DNA from: JALYUA01 sp039931865
GTDB lineage: Bacteria > Acidobacteriota > Thermoanaerobaculia > UBA5066 > Gp7-AA6
DNA length: 22,300 nt
Reading direction: 5' to 3'
NCBI GenBank assembly: GCA_039931865.1
Contig: JBDTRB010000062.1
Coordinates: forward strand, 1 to 22,300
This document shows, piece by piece, positions 15,304 through 22,164 of this stretch. Made by a program: the position numbers and the translations under genes. Position 1 is the first letter of the stretch. Each line of letters begins with the position of its first letter. The notes beneath the pieces are model-generated. The model did not search any database and was not told where the DNA came from. It saw only the letters and a list, made by a program, of their open reading frames with translations.

Positions 15304-15555
15304 GCTGCACGGACGTCGTCGTCATCGGCGCGGGCGCCGCCGGTCTTGCGGCGACGAGGGCTCTTTCGGCCGCCGGTCTCTCCGTTGTCATTCTCGTCGC
15401 CCGGCGGTCCGTGGCACGCCGGAGAAGCGACCGACCCCGCGCAAAGCGGGACAGTCGCCGGAGCCCTGGCGAGCGGCCGCCGCGCGGCGGCGCAGGTGAT
15501 TCGCTTTTCGCGCCCGACTTCCCGTTCGCGGAAAACGGCCCGTAACCTTTCGTAA
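15300..15555 (+). pseudogene. Internally deleted flavin-containing amine oxidase remnant
   Basis: The ATG at 15300 overlaps the DCC-LMF stop and opens with a textbook FAD-binding N-terminus, VVVIGAGAAGLAATRAL, running to VVILVARR near 15407. In the same stretch another frame (+1) takes over with the characteristic family C-terminus: PWHAGEATD (15409-15435) followed by SGTVAGALASGRRAAAQVI. The roughly 350-400 residues that normally lie between (substrate-binding domain) are missing and the two ends are joined out of frame near 15396-15410. The remnant shows that the parent gene once formed an operon with the DCC-LMF gene. A collapsed assembly could mimic this, so read support across the junction matters. 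Confidence 0.75.
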
Positions 15556-15735
15556 CGGAAGTGCGGGCGGTCAACCCCGAAGCGTGTTCGCGCACGGCGG
15601 TCCTGGCGAAACGGAATCTCGCCGTAAGCCTTCTGGCTCGTGAGGCATCCGCCGTAGACGGCGCCGCCATTCGCGAGCTTCGGAAGGGCAAAGCACACTC
15701 CTTGCACCATGAGCGGCAGACAGGAGGTCCTTCTC
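15556..15735. other. Intergenic stretch with no recognised feature
   Basis: About 180 bp between the amine oxidase remnant and the orphan small gene. Open frames cross it on both strands, but none has a domain or ribosome site that I can support. The only clear signal is AGGAGGT at 15722-15728, the ribosome site of the next gene. Confidence 0.4.
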
Positions 15736-16062
15736 ATGAACATTACCGCGGGAGCTCGCCGTGCCCACAGCGTGCGGTTTCGACCGGACCAGGTCCGCAG
15801 GACCGAGCTCGGGCCGACACCCGCCGGCACCCGGGTGCGCTGCACCGTCCCCCTCACGGGTCAAGTGGACGAGGCATGGCGGACGTCTTTCCGCGCGGTG
15901 CAGCTCGAGGACACCGGGTTCTTCCGCTTCCGTCTGGAGATGGGAAGCAACACGATCGCGTTCGTCGTCAGCGAGACTCCGGGCGGCGGCCAGGCGAACG
16001 CGGAGCTGAAGACACTTTCCTTCCTGCTCGACGCCGTCAACGCGCTCGCGAACCGGATGTGA
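15736..16062 (+). CDS. Hypothetical 108-residue protein
   Basis: I do not recognise the family. The ATG at 15736 is chosen because AGGAGGT (15722-15728) lies 7 nt upstream; an ATG at 15709 has no such site. The protein has no signal peptide, no membrane segment and no cysteine pair. It has an Arg-rich N-terminal third, then a likely beta-hairpin (FFRFRLEM, IAFVVSET) and a final amphipathic helix (LSFLLDAVNALANRM). The GGGQ tract at about 84-87 may be a loop. Its stop is 13 bp from the CTAG that borders repeat copy B, so copy B fills the whole space to serC. Confidence 0.65.
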   Translation: MNITAGARRAHSVRFRPDQVRRTELGPTPAGTRVRCTVPLTGQVDEAWRTSFRAVQLEDTGFFRFRLEMGSNTIAFVVSETPGGGQANAELKTLSFLLDAVNALANRM

Positions 16063-16079
16063 TCGACCCCGCGCGCTAG

Positions 16080-16370
16080 CAGGCTGCTGAAAAAGCCTGC
16101 GGGTGTCGTGTCCAGGCTTTTGCACTCGCCGTCGATTTCTTTTTCGCATCGACCCACCATGTCGGCACTCCAGGATCGTTTTCTTATGGCGCGAGCAAAA
16201 GCCTGTCCACCTTGCGGGTTGCGGCGGCGCGGGGCCGTCTGCTTGACGTTCCCGCTCGGCAAGCTTGTGTCGCCGTTGTCCGGCGACGGATGCGAACTGC
16301 ATCGCGTTCGTCGCGGCGCCTTGCATCCGACCCGGCGGTCACCCATCCCACACCCTTTTTCAGCAGCCTG
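16080..16370 (-). mobile_element. Dispersed repeat copy B (MITE-like, 291 bp)
   Basis: Terminal inverted repeats are perfect over 16 bp (CAGGCTGCTGAAAAAG at 16080-16095; its complement ends at 16370). Both flanks are CTAG (16076-16079 and 16371-16374), consistent with a 4-bp target-site duplication. It is inverted relative to copy A and lacks copy A's extra about 64 bp. The internal stems are conserved: GTCGCCG/CGGCGAC (16269-16275, 16281-16287) and CGGATGC/GCATCCG (16287-16293, 16323-16329). The left end can also form GCAGGCT/AGCCTGC. No transposase is encoded, so mobility would need one in trans. The right-hand CTAG contains the serC stop codon. Confidence 0.85.
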
Positions 16371-17459
16371 CTAGCCGTTCTTCTTCTGAAACTCCTGCAT
16401 GAAGGAAACCAGGGTGCGGACCCCCTCAATCGGAAACGCGTTGTAGATCGACGCCCGGATCCCGCCTACGGAGCGATGTCCCTTCAGGCCATCGAGCCCC
16501 TGCGCGGTAGCCTCCGACACGAATCGCTTTTCCAGATCCTCCGACGGAAGTCGAAACGTCACGTTCATGTTCGAGCGGCTGCCCGGCCGCGCGTGGGGGC
16601 GAAAGAAGCCCTCCGATCCGTCCATCGTCTCGTAGAGCAGCGCCGCCTTCCCGGCGTTTCGCCGGCCGATTCCCTCGAGCCCCCCCTGTTCGAGAAGCCA
16701 CTTCATGACGAGCCGCATCACGTAGATCGTGAAGACGGGAGGGGTGTTGTAGAGCGATTTTTCTTTTGCGTGGGTGTTGTAGTCGAGCATCGTCGGGAGG
16801 TTCTTCGGGCTGCGCGCGAGCATGTCGTCGCGAATGATCACGATGGTCGCACCCGCCGGAGCGAGGTTCTTCTGAGCGCCCGCGTAGATGAGGGCGTACC
16901 GGGAGACGTCGATCGGACGGCTGAAGATGTCCGAGGACGCGTCGGCGACGAGCGGGACTCCGCGCGCGTCCGGCTCCGTCGCCCATTCCGTGCCGAAGAT
17001 CGTGTTGTTGGTCGTGAAATGGACGTACGAGGCGGTGGGATCCAGCCGGATCTCGGAGGCCTCCGGCACGCGACAGAAGTTCTCCGACTCGATCGAGCCG
17101 GCGATCTGGACGGTGCCGACCTTCTGCGCTTCCTTGACGGCTTTCTTCGACCACGTGCCCGTCACGATGTAGTCCGCTTTTCCTCCAGCCGGAAGAATGT
17201 TCATCGGGACCATCGAGAACTGGAGCGACGCGCCGCCTTGCAGAAACAACACCTGGTAGTTGGCCGGGATATTCGCGAGCCGCCGCATGTCGGCCTCGCA
17301 TCCCTGGATGATCTCTTCGAAGGCCTTCGAGCGATGGCTGATCTCGAGAATCGACATGCCGACGCCGGGCAGGGCGATCAGGTCCCGCTGTGCCTCCTGA
17401 AGCACGGGCTCGGGAAGCACCGCCGGGCCCGCCGCGAAATTCCAGATGCGTCCGTTCAT
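16371..17459 (-). CDS. serC: Phosphoserine aminotransferase
   Basis: A 362-residue PLP enzyme of class V aminotransferases. It converts 3-phosphohydroxypyruvate and glutamate to O-phosphoserine and 2-oxoglutarate, the second step of serine synthesis. Family hallmarks are NFAAGPAVLP at 7-16, SHRSKAF at 41-47, LQGGASLQF at 73-81, and the Schiff-base lysine K197 in YAGAQKNLAPAG. The C-terminus (GLKGHRSVGGIRASIYNA) is also typical. GAAGGGAAGGGA precedes the start at 17459. serA ends 13 bp upstream, so the two are in one operon. The TAG stop lies in the CTAG bordering repeat copy B; the protein is full length. Confidence 0.97.
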   Translation of the reverse strand: MNGRIWNFAAGPAVLPEPVLQEAQRDLIALPGVGMSILEISHRSKAFEEIIQGCEADMRRLANIPANYQVLFLQGGASLQFSMVPMNILPAGGKADYIVTGTWSKKAVKEAQKVGTVQIAGSIESENFCRVPEASEIRLDPTASYVHFTTNNTIFGTEWATEPDARGVPLVADASSDIFSRPIDVSRYALIYAGAQKNLAPAGATIVIIRDDMLARSPKNLPTMLDYNTHAKEKSLYNTPPVFTIYVMRLVMKWLLEQGGLEGIGRRNAGKAALLYETMDGSEGFFRPHARPGSRSNMNVTFRLPSEDLEKRFVSEATAQGLDGLKGHRSVGGIRASIYNAFPIEGVRTLVSFMQEFQKKNG

Positions 17460-17472
17460 GAGTCCCTTCCCT

Positions 17473-18675
17473 TCAAACCGCCAGAAGCGTGACTTCGATG
17501 ATGTCGCCGGTGCTGAGTCGGATGCTCTCGAGAACCGTCTCGGAAGCCGCCTGATCGAGTCGGATCCGCGCGACCGCCGCTCGCGCTCCTTCGAAGACGA
17601 TGTTCTCCGTCTCCTGAACGTTGATGCCGGCGGTTTTCAACGCGTCGAAGACCGCCGCGAGGACGCCGACCCGGTCGAAGTGGCGGACGACGAGAAGATG
17701 CGTGGCGGGCGACGAGCGCGCGAGATTCACGACGTTCGGCGCCCGTCCTGTCGACGCGTACTCGCGAACGATGCGGACGGTTTCCGCGGCGATCGCTTCC
17801 TGCGCCTGGTCGGTGGACGCGCCGATGTGGTGGGTTCCGATGACGCCGGGAAGCTGAAAGATCGGGTCCGCGACGTCTCCGGCTCCGCCCGCCGGCTCCG
17901 AAGCGAAGACGTCGAGACCCGCCCGCAAGCCCTTCTCGCGGACCGCCCGTTCGAGAGCGCCCTGGTCGACCACTTCCGCGCGAGACGTGTTGATGAAGAA
18001 CGCGCCGGGCCGCATCGCTGCGAAGAACTCTTCTCCGACGAGCCCGCGCGTTTCGGGTTTCAAGGCGAGATGCACGCTGACGATATCCGCGCGGCGCGCC
18101 ACGTCGAGCGGAGACGCGGCGTGTTGCGCGCCGAGGTCTCGGGCGCCGTCCGGAGACAGGCTCCGGCTCCACGCGACGACCGGCATCCCGAAGGCGCGGC
18201 CGCGGGAGACCATCTCCCGCCCGATGCCCCCGGTGCCGATGATCCCGAGAGTCCGGCCGAAGAGACCCCTGGCCTTGCTGTACTCCTTCTTGTTCCACAC
18301 ACCGGCTTTGAGGTCCGCGGAGTTCTCGGGAACCCGTCTGTCGAGGGCGAGAATCAGCCCGAACGCGAGCTCAGCGACGGCGATGGAATTCTTTCCGGGG
18401 CAGTTCGCGACGTAGATGCCCAGCTCCGAGGCGGCCTCCACGTCGATCGTGTTGTAACCGGCCCCGGCCCGCACGACGAGCGATAGACGTCCGCCCGCGA
18501 GTGTCGAACGCGGCACCTTCGTCGAACGGACGACGAGGACCTCGGCGCCGGAATTCGCCACGCGGGAGGTCAACGCATCGTCCTTCAGGTCCGGCTCGTA
18601 GAGAACTTCCGATCCGGCGGCGGCTAGACCCTCGAGTCCGGATTTCTCGAACTTGTCCGCGACCAGCACCTTCAT
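17473..18675 (-). CDS. serA: D-3-phosphoglycerate dehydrogenase
   Basis: A 400-residue NAD-dependent dehydrogenase for the first step of serine synthesis (3-phosphoglycerate to 3-phosphohydroxypyruvate). Catalytic-domain halves flank a nucleotide-binding domain with GTGGIG at 147-152. The 2-hydroxyacid dehydrogenase catalytic triad is visible: R232 in NTSRAEVVD, E260 in LDVFASEP and H283 in HHIGAST. A C-terminal ACT domain (about 325-400) suggests serine or other amino-acid feedback. Start 18675 lacks a Shine-Dalgarno, but TAGAAT is 7 nt upstream, in a block nearly identical to the one before the DUF1015 gene. It is 63 bp downstream of the DUF1015 gene and 13 bp upstream of serC. Confidence 0.95.
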   Translation of the reverse strand: MKVLVADKFEKSGLEGLAAAGSEVLYEPDLKDDALTSRVANSGAEVLVVRSTKVPRSTLAGGRLSLVVRAGAGYNTIDVEAASELGIYVANCPGKNSIAVAELAFGLILALDRRVPENSADLKAGVWNKKEYSKARGLFGRTLGIIGTGGIGREMVSRGRAFGMPVVAWSRSLSPDGARDLGAQHAASPLDVARRADIVSVHLALKPETRGLVGEEFFAAMRPGAFFINTSRAEVVDQGALERAVREKGLRAGLDVFASEPAGGAGDVADPIFQLPGVIGTHHIGASTDQAQEAIAAETVRIVREYASTGRAPNVVNLARSSPATHLLVVRHFDRVGVLAAVFDALKTAGINVQETENIVFEGARAAVARIRLDQAASETVLESIRLSTGDIIEVTLLAV

Positions 18676-18682
18676 GGGCGGG

Positions 18683-18688
18683 ATTCTA
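18683..18688 (-). promoter_or_regulatory. Candidate leaderless -10 box (TAGAAT) for serA
   Basis: TAGAAT occupies -13 to -8 before the serA ATG. The block CATAGAATCCCGCCCATG recurs with a single extra C before the DUF1015 gene. No Shine-Dalgarno or clear -35 element is visible. Confidence 0.55.
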
Positions 18689-18738
18689 TGCGGGGTTTTC
18701 CGCGCGCGAATACCGCGCCGGGCGGGGGTCCTCCCGTA

Positions 18739-19956
18739 TCAAATCAGGTGCACCAGCAGGCCGTCGCGAAGCTTCGGCTCGAACCAGGTGGACTTCGGAG
18801 GCATCATCTCGTTCGCGTCCGAAATCGCCATCAACTGGTCGAGCGAAACCGGATACAGCGAAAAAGCCGCGGCGGCCGCGCCCGAATCGACCATTTTCTC
18901 GAGCTCCGACGTTCCGCGTCCTCCGCCGACGAAGTCGATCCGCTTGTCGGTGCGGATGTCGTGGACGCCGAGGATCGGCGACAGGACGGCGTCCTGAAGT
19001 GTCGTGACGTCGAGCTCGTCGGACGCGCTCTCGGGCGGAACGAGACCGTACCAGCGCCCGCCGAGATACATCGAGATTTCGCCACGGCGCGCCGGCGACG
19101 CGGGAGCCTCTTCGGCCACCGAGAACTTTTTCCGGAGCTTCGTCAGCAGCTCCTCGGGCGACAGTCCGTTCAGGTCCCGGACGATCCGGTTGTACGGGAG
19201 GATCCGGACCTGGCTCGCCGGAAAGAGCACCGACAGAAAGTAGTCGAACTCGTTCAGGCCCTTCCGGTCCGCCGGGTTCAGCGACCGGAAGTGCTGCCGC
19301 GCCCGGCTGGCGCTCGCGGCCCGGTGGTGCCCGTCCGCGATGTAAAAGCACGGAACGTCGGTGAACGCCTGGACGAGCGAACGGCCGTCATCTTCGCCCA
19401 TCCGCCACACCGTGTGCCGCACTCTGTCTTCGGCGGTGAAGTCGTAGAGCGGCGGCTCGGCCTTGGTCTTCTCGACGAGGAAGTTCGCCGCGGGAAGGTC
19501 CCGGTACGTGAGGAAGACGGGGCCGGTCTGCGCGGAGAGCTCGATCATGTGCCGGGTCCGATCGTCTTCCTTGTCCCGGCGCGTCCGCTCGTGCTTGCGG
19601 ATGACGTCGGTGTCGTACTCGTCGATCGAGCAGCAGGCTCCGATGCCCGTCTGTTCGTGGTCGCCCGCGCGCAGGCGGTAGACGTAAATCCCGGACCGCC
19701 CTTCCGCTACGAGAGGCGCGTCCCGCTTCAGGATCTCGAAGTTCTCCGCCCCCCTTCGATACACCTCGTCCGCGTGGGGATCCGTCCCTGCGGGCAGATC
19801 GATCTCCGGCCTCGACACGTGGAGGAACGAGAGGGGATTGCCGGCAGCGAGCCGTCGCGCTTCCTCCGTGTTCACCACGTCATAGGGAACCGCGGAGACG
19901 AGAGCGGCAGACTCTGGGGCGGGCCGCAGAGCAGGAAACGGGTGAACGGTCGCCAT
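18739..19956 (-). CDS. DUF1015 protein of the serine-biosynthesis cluster
   Basis: A 405-residue cytoplasmic protein of the DUF1015 family. Recognised blocks are VPYDVVNTEEAR near 23-34, NPLSFLHVSRPE, HERT near 122, the highly conserved IADGHHRAASA near 208-218, NEFDYFLSVLFP, and a C-terminal LMAISDANEMMPPKSTWFEPKL block. Such proteins recur next to serA and serC in diverse bacteria. Some may act on serine or phosphoserine: I recall, without being able to check here, reports of ATP-dependent serine kinase activity in thermophile members. No SerB-type phosphatase is in the window, so a role in the serine-phosphoserine step is a reasonable inference. The start at 19956 has TAGAAT 8 nt upstream and no Shine-Dalgarno. 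Confidence 0.9.
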   Translation of the reverse strand: MATVHPFPALRPAPESAALVSAVPYDVVNTEEARRLAAGNPLSFLHVSRPEIDLPAGTDPHADEVYRRGAENFEILKRDAPLVAEGRSGIYVYRLRAGDHEQTGIGACCSIDEYDTDVIRKHERTRRDKEDDRTRHMIELSAQTGPVFLTYRDLPAANFLVEKTKAEPPLYDFTAEDRVRHTVWRMGEDDGRSLVQAFTDVPCFYIADGHHRAASASRARQHFRSLNPADRKGLNEFDYFLSVLFPASQVRILPYNRIVRDLNGLSPEELLTKLRKKFSVAEEAPASPARRGEISMYLGGRWYGLVPPESASDELDVTTLQDAVLSPILGVHDIRTDKRIDFVGGGRGTSELEKMVDSGAAAAAFSLYPVSLDQLMAISDANEMMPPKSTWFEPKLRDGLLVHLI

Positions 19957-19964
19957 GGGCGGGG

Positions 19965-19970
19965 ATTCTA
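19965..19970 (-). promoter_or_regulatory. Candidate leaderless -10 box (TAGAAT) for the DUF1015 gene
   Basis: TAGAAT occupies -14 to -9 before the ATG, in a block matching the serA upstream region (CATAGAAT, C-rich spacer, CCATG). A transcript would begin at or within a couple of bases of the start codon. Confidence 0.55.
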
Positions 19971-19992
19971 TGGCGTAGAGGTGAGGAGGTAA

Positions 19993-20013
19993 GGGGTGAG
20001 GGGTGAGGGGTGA
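19993..20013 (+). repeat. Tandem heptamer GGGGTGA (three perfect copies)
   Basis: Three perfect copies of GGGGTGA, flanked by further degenerate units (GTGAGGAGGTAAG before, GGAC after). They lie directly upstream of the DUF1015 promoter. A related C-rich heptamer tract lies 75 bp to the right. Confidence 0.8.
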
Positions 20014-20052
20014 GGACGCAAGGACGCCTGACGGTTAGGCGCCAGGATGAAG

Positions 20053-20064
20053 TGTCGTACGACA
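20053..20064. promoter_or_regulatory. 12-bp palindrome TGTCGTACGACA (possible operator)
   Basis: A perfect 12-bp palindrome in the 335-bp divergent region between the DUF1015 gene and the S33-like peptidase gene, between the two heptamer tracts. It has the size of a dimeric repressor site, but no such regulator is encoded in the window. Confidence 0.4.
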
Positions 20065-20088
20065 TCACGGGTTTTCTCGTCTTCTCCT

Positions 20089-20116
20089 ACCCCTGACCCC
20101 TGACCCGTGACCCGTC
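20089..20116 (+). repeat. Tandem heptamer ACCC(C/G)T(G/C) (four units)
   Basis: ACCCCTG, ACCCCTG, ACCCGTG, ACCCGTC in direct succession. Like the GGGGTGA tract it has a 7-bp period, resembling the short tandem heptamer repeats known from cyanobacterial intergenic DNA. Confidence 0.75.
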
Positions 20117-20189
20117 ACGGCCCACCTCGAATTCGACAGCGCGACTCTCCGGCGCGGTCCGGCGCGACACAACGGCACGCTATCCAAAA

Positions 20190-20257
20190 CCGCTCTGGCA
20201 TTGACGAAAAACGCTTTCTCGCAAAACGAAAATAAGTAAAACCGCCGGCCAGAGCGG
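20190..20257. repeat. 10-bp inverted repeat bracketing an A-rich tract upstream of the S33-like gene
   Basis: CCGCTCTGGC (20190-20199) and GCCAGAGCGG (20248-20257) are exact reverse complements. The 48 bp between them are unusually A-rich for this window and include TTGACG (20201-20206), a possible -35 element. The best downstream -10-like string is poorly spaced. It may be the promoter region or a leader structure of the peptidase gene. Confidence 0.55.
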
Positions 20258-20291
20258 CCGTACCTGATCCCGGAGGCCAGGGAGGTGCGCG

Positions 20292-21830
20292 ATGCGTCCG
20301 ATCGTCCTGGCAATTTTTTTTGCTTCGGTTCTTTCGACCGATTCAGCCGCCGAACAGGCTTCGGGAGCCTCCGGTGCCCGTTCCGCGCCGCTGATCCGCT
20401 TCGAGCCTTACTCGATCGTTTCGCCCTGGGGCGTTGCCATCGTCCCGGCGCAACTCGGACGCATCGCCCTCCCCGAGGACCGCGCGGGCAGGTCTCCGCG
20501 CCGGATCGAACTCGCGTTCGTCAGGATCCCGAGCACCGCGCGTCGACCCGGCTCTCCGATCGTCTGGCTCGCCGGGGGCCCCGGATGGTCGGGGACCGCC
20601 GACATCGACACTTCTCTTCTGCGGCTCCTCCTCGATCTGCGCGCGCTCGGTGACGTGATCGTCGTGGACCAGAGGGGAACGGGCCTTTCGACACCTCGGC
20701 TCGACTGCCCGGGCCGGATTGATTTTCCGCGCGAGATCCCGCTCGACCGGGCACGCGCCCTCGCCGGGCTCGAGGCCGGCGCGCTGGAATGCGCACGGCA
20801 TTGGCGGGGCCAGGGCGTGGATCTCTCCGCGTACAACACGCGGGAGAGCGCCGAGGACATCGACGACCTGAGGCGCGCCCTCGGCGTCGAAAAGGTGCGG
20901 CTGCTCGCGGGAAGCTACGGAACACACCTGGCGCTCGCGATGATCCGCAACCACGCCGGTCGCGTCGAGAATGCCACGCTCTTCGGCGTGGTGGGCCCGG
21001 ACCACCTTCGCCGAGTTCCGTCCGCTTCCGATCGTCAGCTGGAGGAGATCGGCCGGCTCGTCTCGCGGGACCCGAAGCTGAACGGGCGGATCTCGGACCT
21101 GCCCGCGCTCGTGCGCCGGCTCCGCGACCGGCTCGACGCGCATCCCGTGACCGTGCGCCTCGAGACGCGGGAGTCGGGCCCGGTCTCCGTCGTCGTCGGC
21201 AAGTTCGACCTGGAGTGGCACGCGCGCGGCCTGCTCTCTTCACGGGACTCCATCGCGCGGATGCCCGCCATGTACGCGGCGATGGACGCGGACGATTTTC
21301 GCGAGCTCGGAGCCGCGGCCCTGGCGTGGCGGTCGAGCCCGATCCCGTCCGCCGTAGTCTTCTCGATGCGATGCGCGTCCGGCGCGTCCCGGGACCGAGC
21401 CGCGCGGATCGAAGCGGAACGGGCGCAGGCCATCTTCGGGGACGCGTCCGACCTGGCCGACGAACGGATCTGCCGAGCGTGGGGCGTCGCGGCCTTGCCC
21501 GAAGAGTTCCGGTCGCCGGTGGTGTCGAGCGTGCCCGCGCTCTTCGTGAGCGGCACGCTGGACGGCGACACCCCGGAGGCCAACGCCGAGGAGGTAGCGC
21601 GCGGATTTCAGAACGGCGTGCGGCTCTCAGTCGAAGGCGCCGCCCACGGGATGCTCGGGTTCGAAGATCGAGAGACGCGCGCGGCGGTGCTCCGCTTCGT
21701 TGATACGGGCCGCGGCCGATTCGGGAAAGTCCTTCTTGCGAAGCTGACGTTCGAAGCGATTCCGACGGAGCCGGCCGGGTGGCTCGCCGGGGGAGCTCCG
21801 GCGGCCGCGCTCTTCGGGGGAAGGCCGTGA
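20292..21830 (+). CDS. Secreted alpha/beta-hydrolase peptidase (S33 / tripeptidyl aminopeptidase-like)
   Basis: A 512-residue alpha/beta hydrolase of the proline iminopeptidase and TAP group, which remove N-terminal residues or short peptides. A short signal peptide (1-20, ending TDSAAEQ) suggests export. The oxyanion region GGPGWSG is at 95-101 and DQRGTGLS at 126-133. The catalytic triad is S208 in GSYGTH, D424 in GTLDGDTP and H452 in AAHGM. Residues about 230-400 form the lid or cap insertion typical of the group. The start at 20292 has GGAGGT (20281-20286) at 5 nt spacing. It ends 10 bp from the convergent PilZ gene. With the M49 and S41 enzymes it adds to a strong secreted-peptidase theme. 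Confidence 0.88.
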   Translation: MRPIVLAIFFASVLSTDSAAEQASGASGARSAPLIRFEPYSIVSPWGVAIVPAQLGRIALPEDRAGRSPRRIELAFVRIPSTARRPGSPIVWLAGGPGWSGTADIDTSLLRLLLDLRALGDVIVVDQRGTGLSTPRLDCPGRIDFPREIPLDRARALAGLEAGALECARHWRGQGVDLSAYNTRESAEDIDDLRRALGVEKVRLLAGSYGTHLALAMIRNHAGRVENATLFGVVGPDHLRRVPSASDRQLEEIGRLVSRDPKLNGRISDLPALVRRLRDRLDAHPVTVRLETRESGPVSVVVGKFDLEWHARGLLSSRDSIARMPAMYAAMDADDFRELGAAALAWRSSPIPSAVVFSMRCASGASRDRAARIEAERAQAIFGDASDLADERICRAWGVAALPEEFRSPVVSSVPALFVSGTLDGDTPEANAEEVARGFQNGVRLSVEGAAHGMLGFEDRETRAAVLRFVDTGRGRFGKVLLAKLTFEAIPTEPAGWLAGGAPAAALFGGRP

Positions 21831-21840
21831 AGATCCGGCG

Positions 21841-22164
21841 CTAACTCCGGGGGGCGGCGAGTTCGTCGTACTCGGGAGGGTGCTCGGGCGCGACGCGGAG
21901 GACGAACCCCGACGGGATCAGGGTGCGGAGCGCGCCGGGAGCGCGGAATGTCCGCACGACGGTGCCTTCGACCGGGACGGTCTTTCCTCCGGGCGCATGG
22001 AGCAGGGCGCGAATCACCTTACCGATGCGCGGAATGCGAACGGTGCGGACGAACATGCCGCTCTTCGAGAGGTCGTGAGTAAAGCCGGTCGTCCTCGACA
22101 GGGTCGTGTCGAAATCGACCAGGAGCCGGCAGCGGCGGCGCGGAGCTTCCCGCTTTTCGGACAT
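21841..22164 (-). CDS. Single-domain PilZ protein (c-di-GMP-binding candidate)
   Basis: A 107-residue cytoplasmic protein that is essentially one PilZ domain. Both ligand motifs are intact: RxxxR at R5-R9 and DxSxxG at D31-S33-G36, so c-di-GMP binding is likely. The rest alternates beta strands (GMFVRT, VIRALLHAP, VPVEGTVVRTF, GFVLRV) as expected for the barrel. No output domain is fused, so it would act by contacting a partner such as a motility, pilus or exopolysaccharide component. No Shine-Dalgarno or leaderless -10 box is evident before the ATG at 22164, so the start is supported mainly by the R5xxxR9 spacing. Confidence 0.85.
   Translation of the reverse strand: MSEKREAPRRRCRLLVDFDTTLSRTTGFTHDLSKSGMFVRTVRIPRIGKVIRALLHAPGGKTVPVEGTVVRTFRAPGALRTLIPSGFVLRVAPEHPPEYDELAAPRS

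Noticed and set aside
15571..15857. Minus-strand frame with a plausible-looking peptide (ANGGAVYGGCL region)
   Set aside because: No ribosome site, no recognised family, and it overlaps the better supported 108-residue gene on the plus strand.
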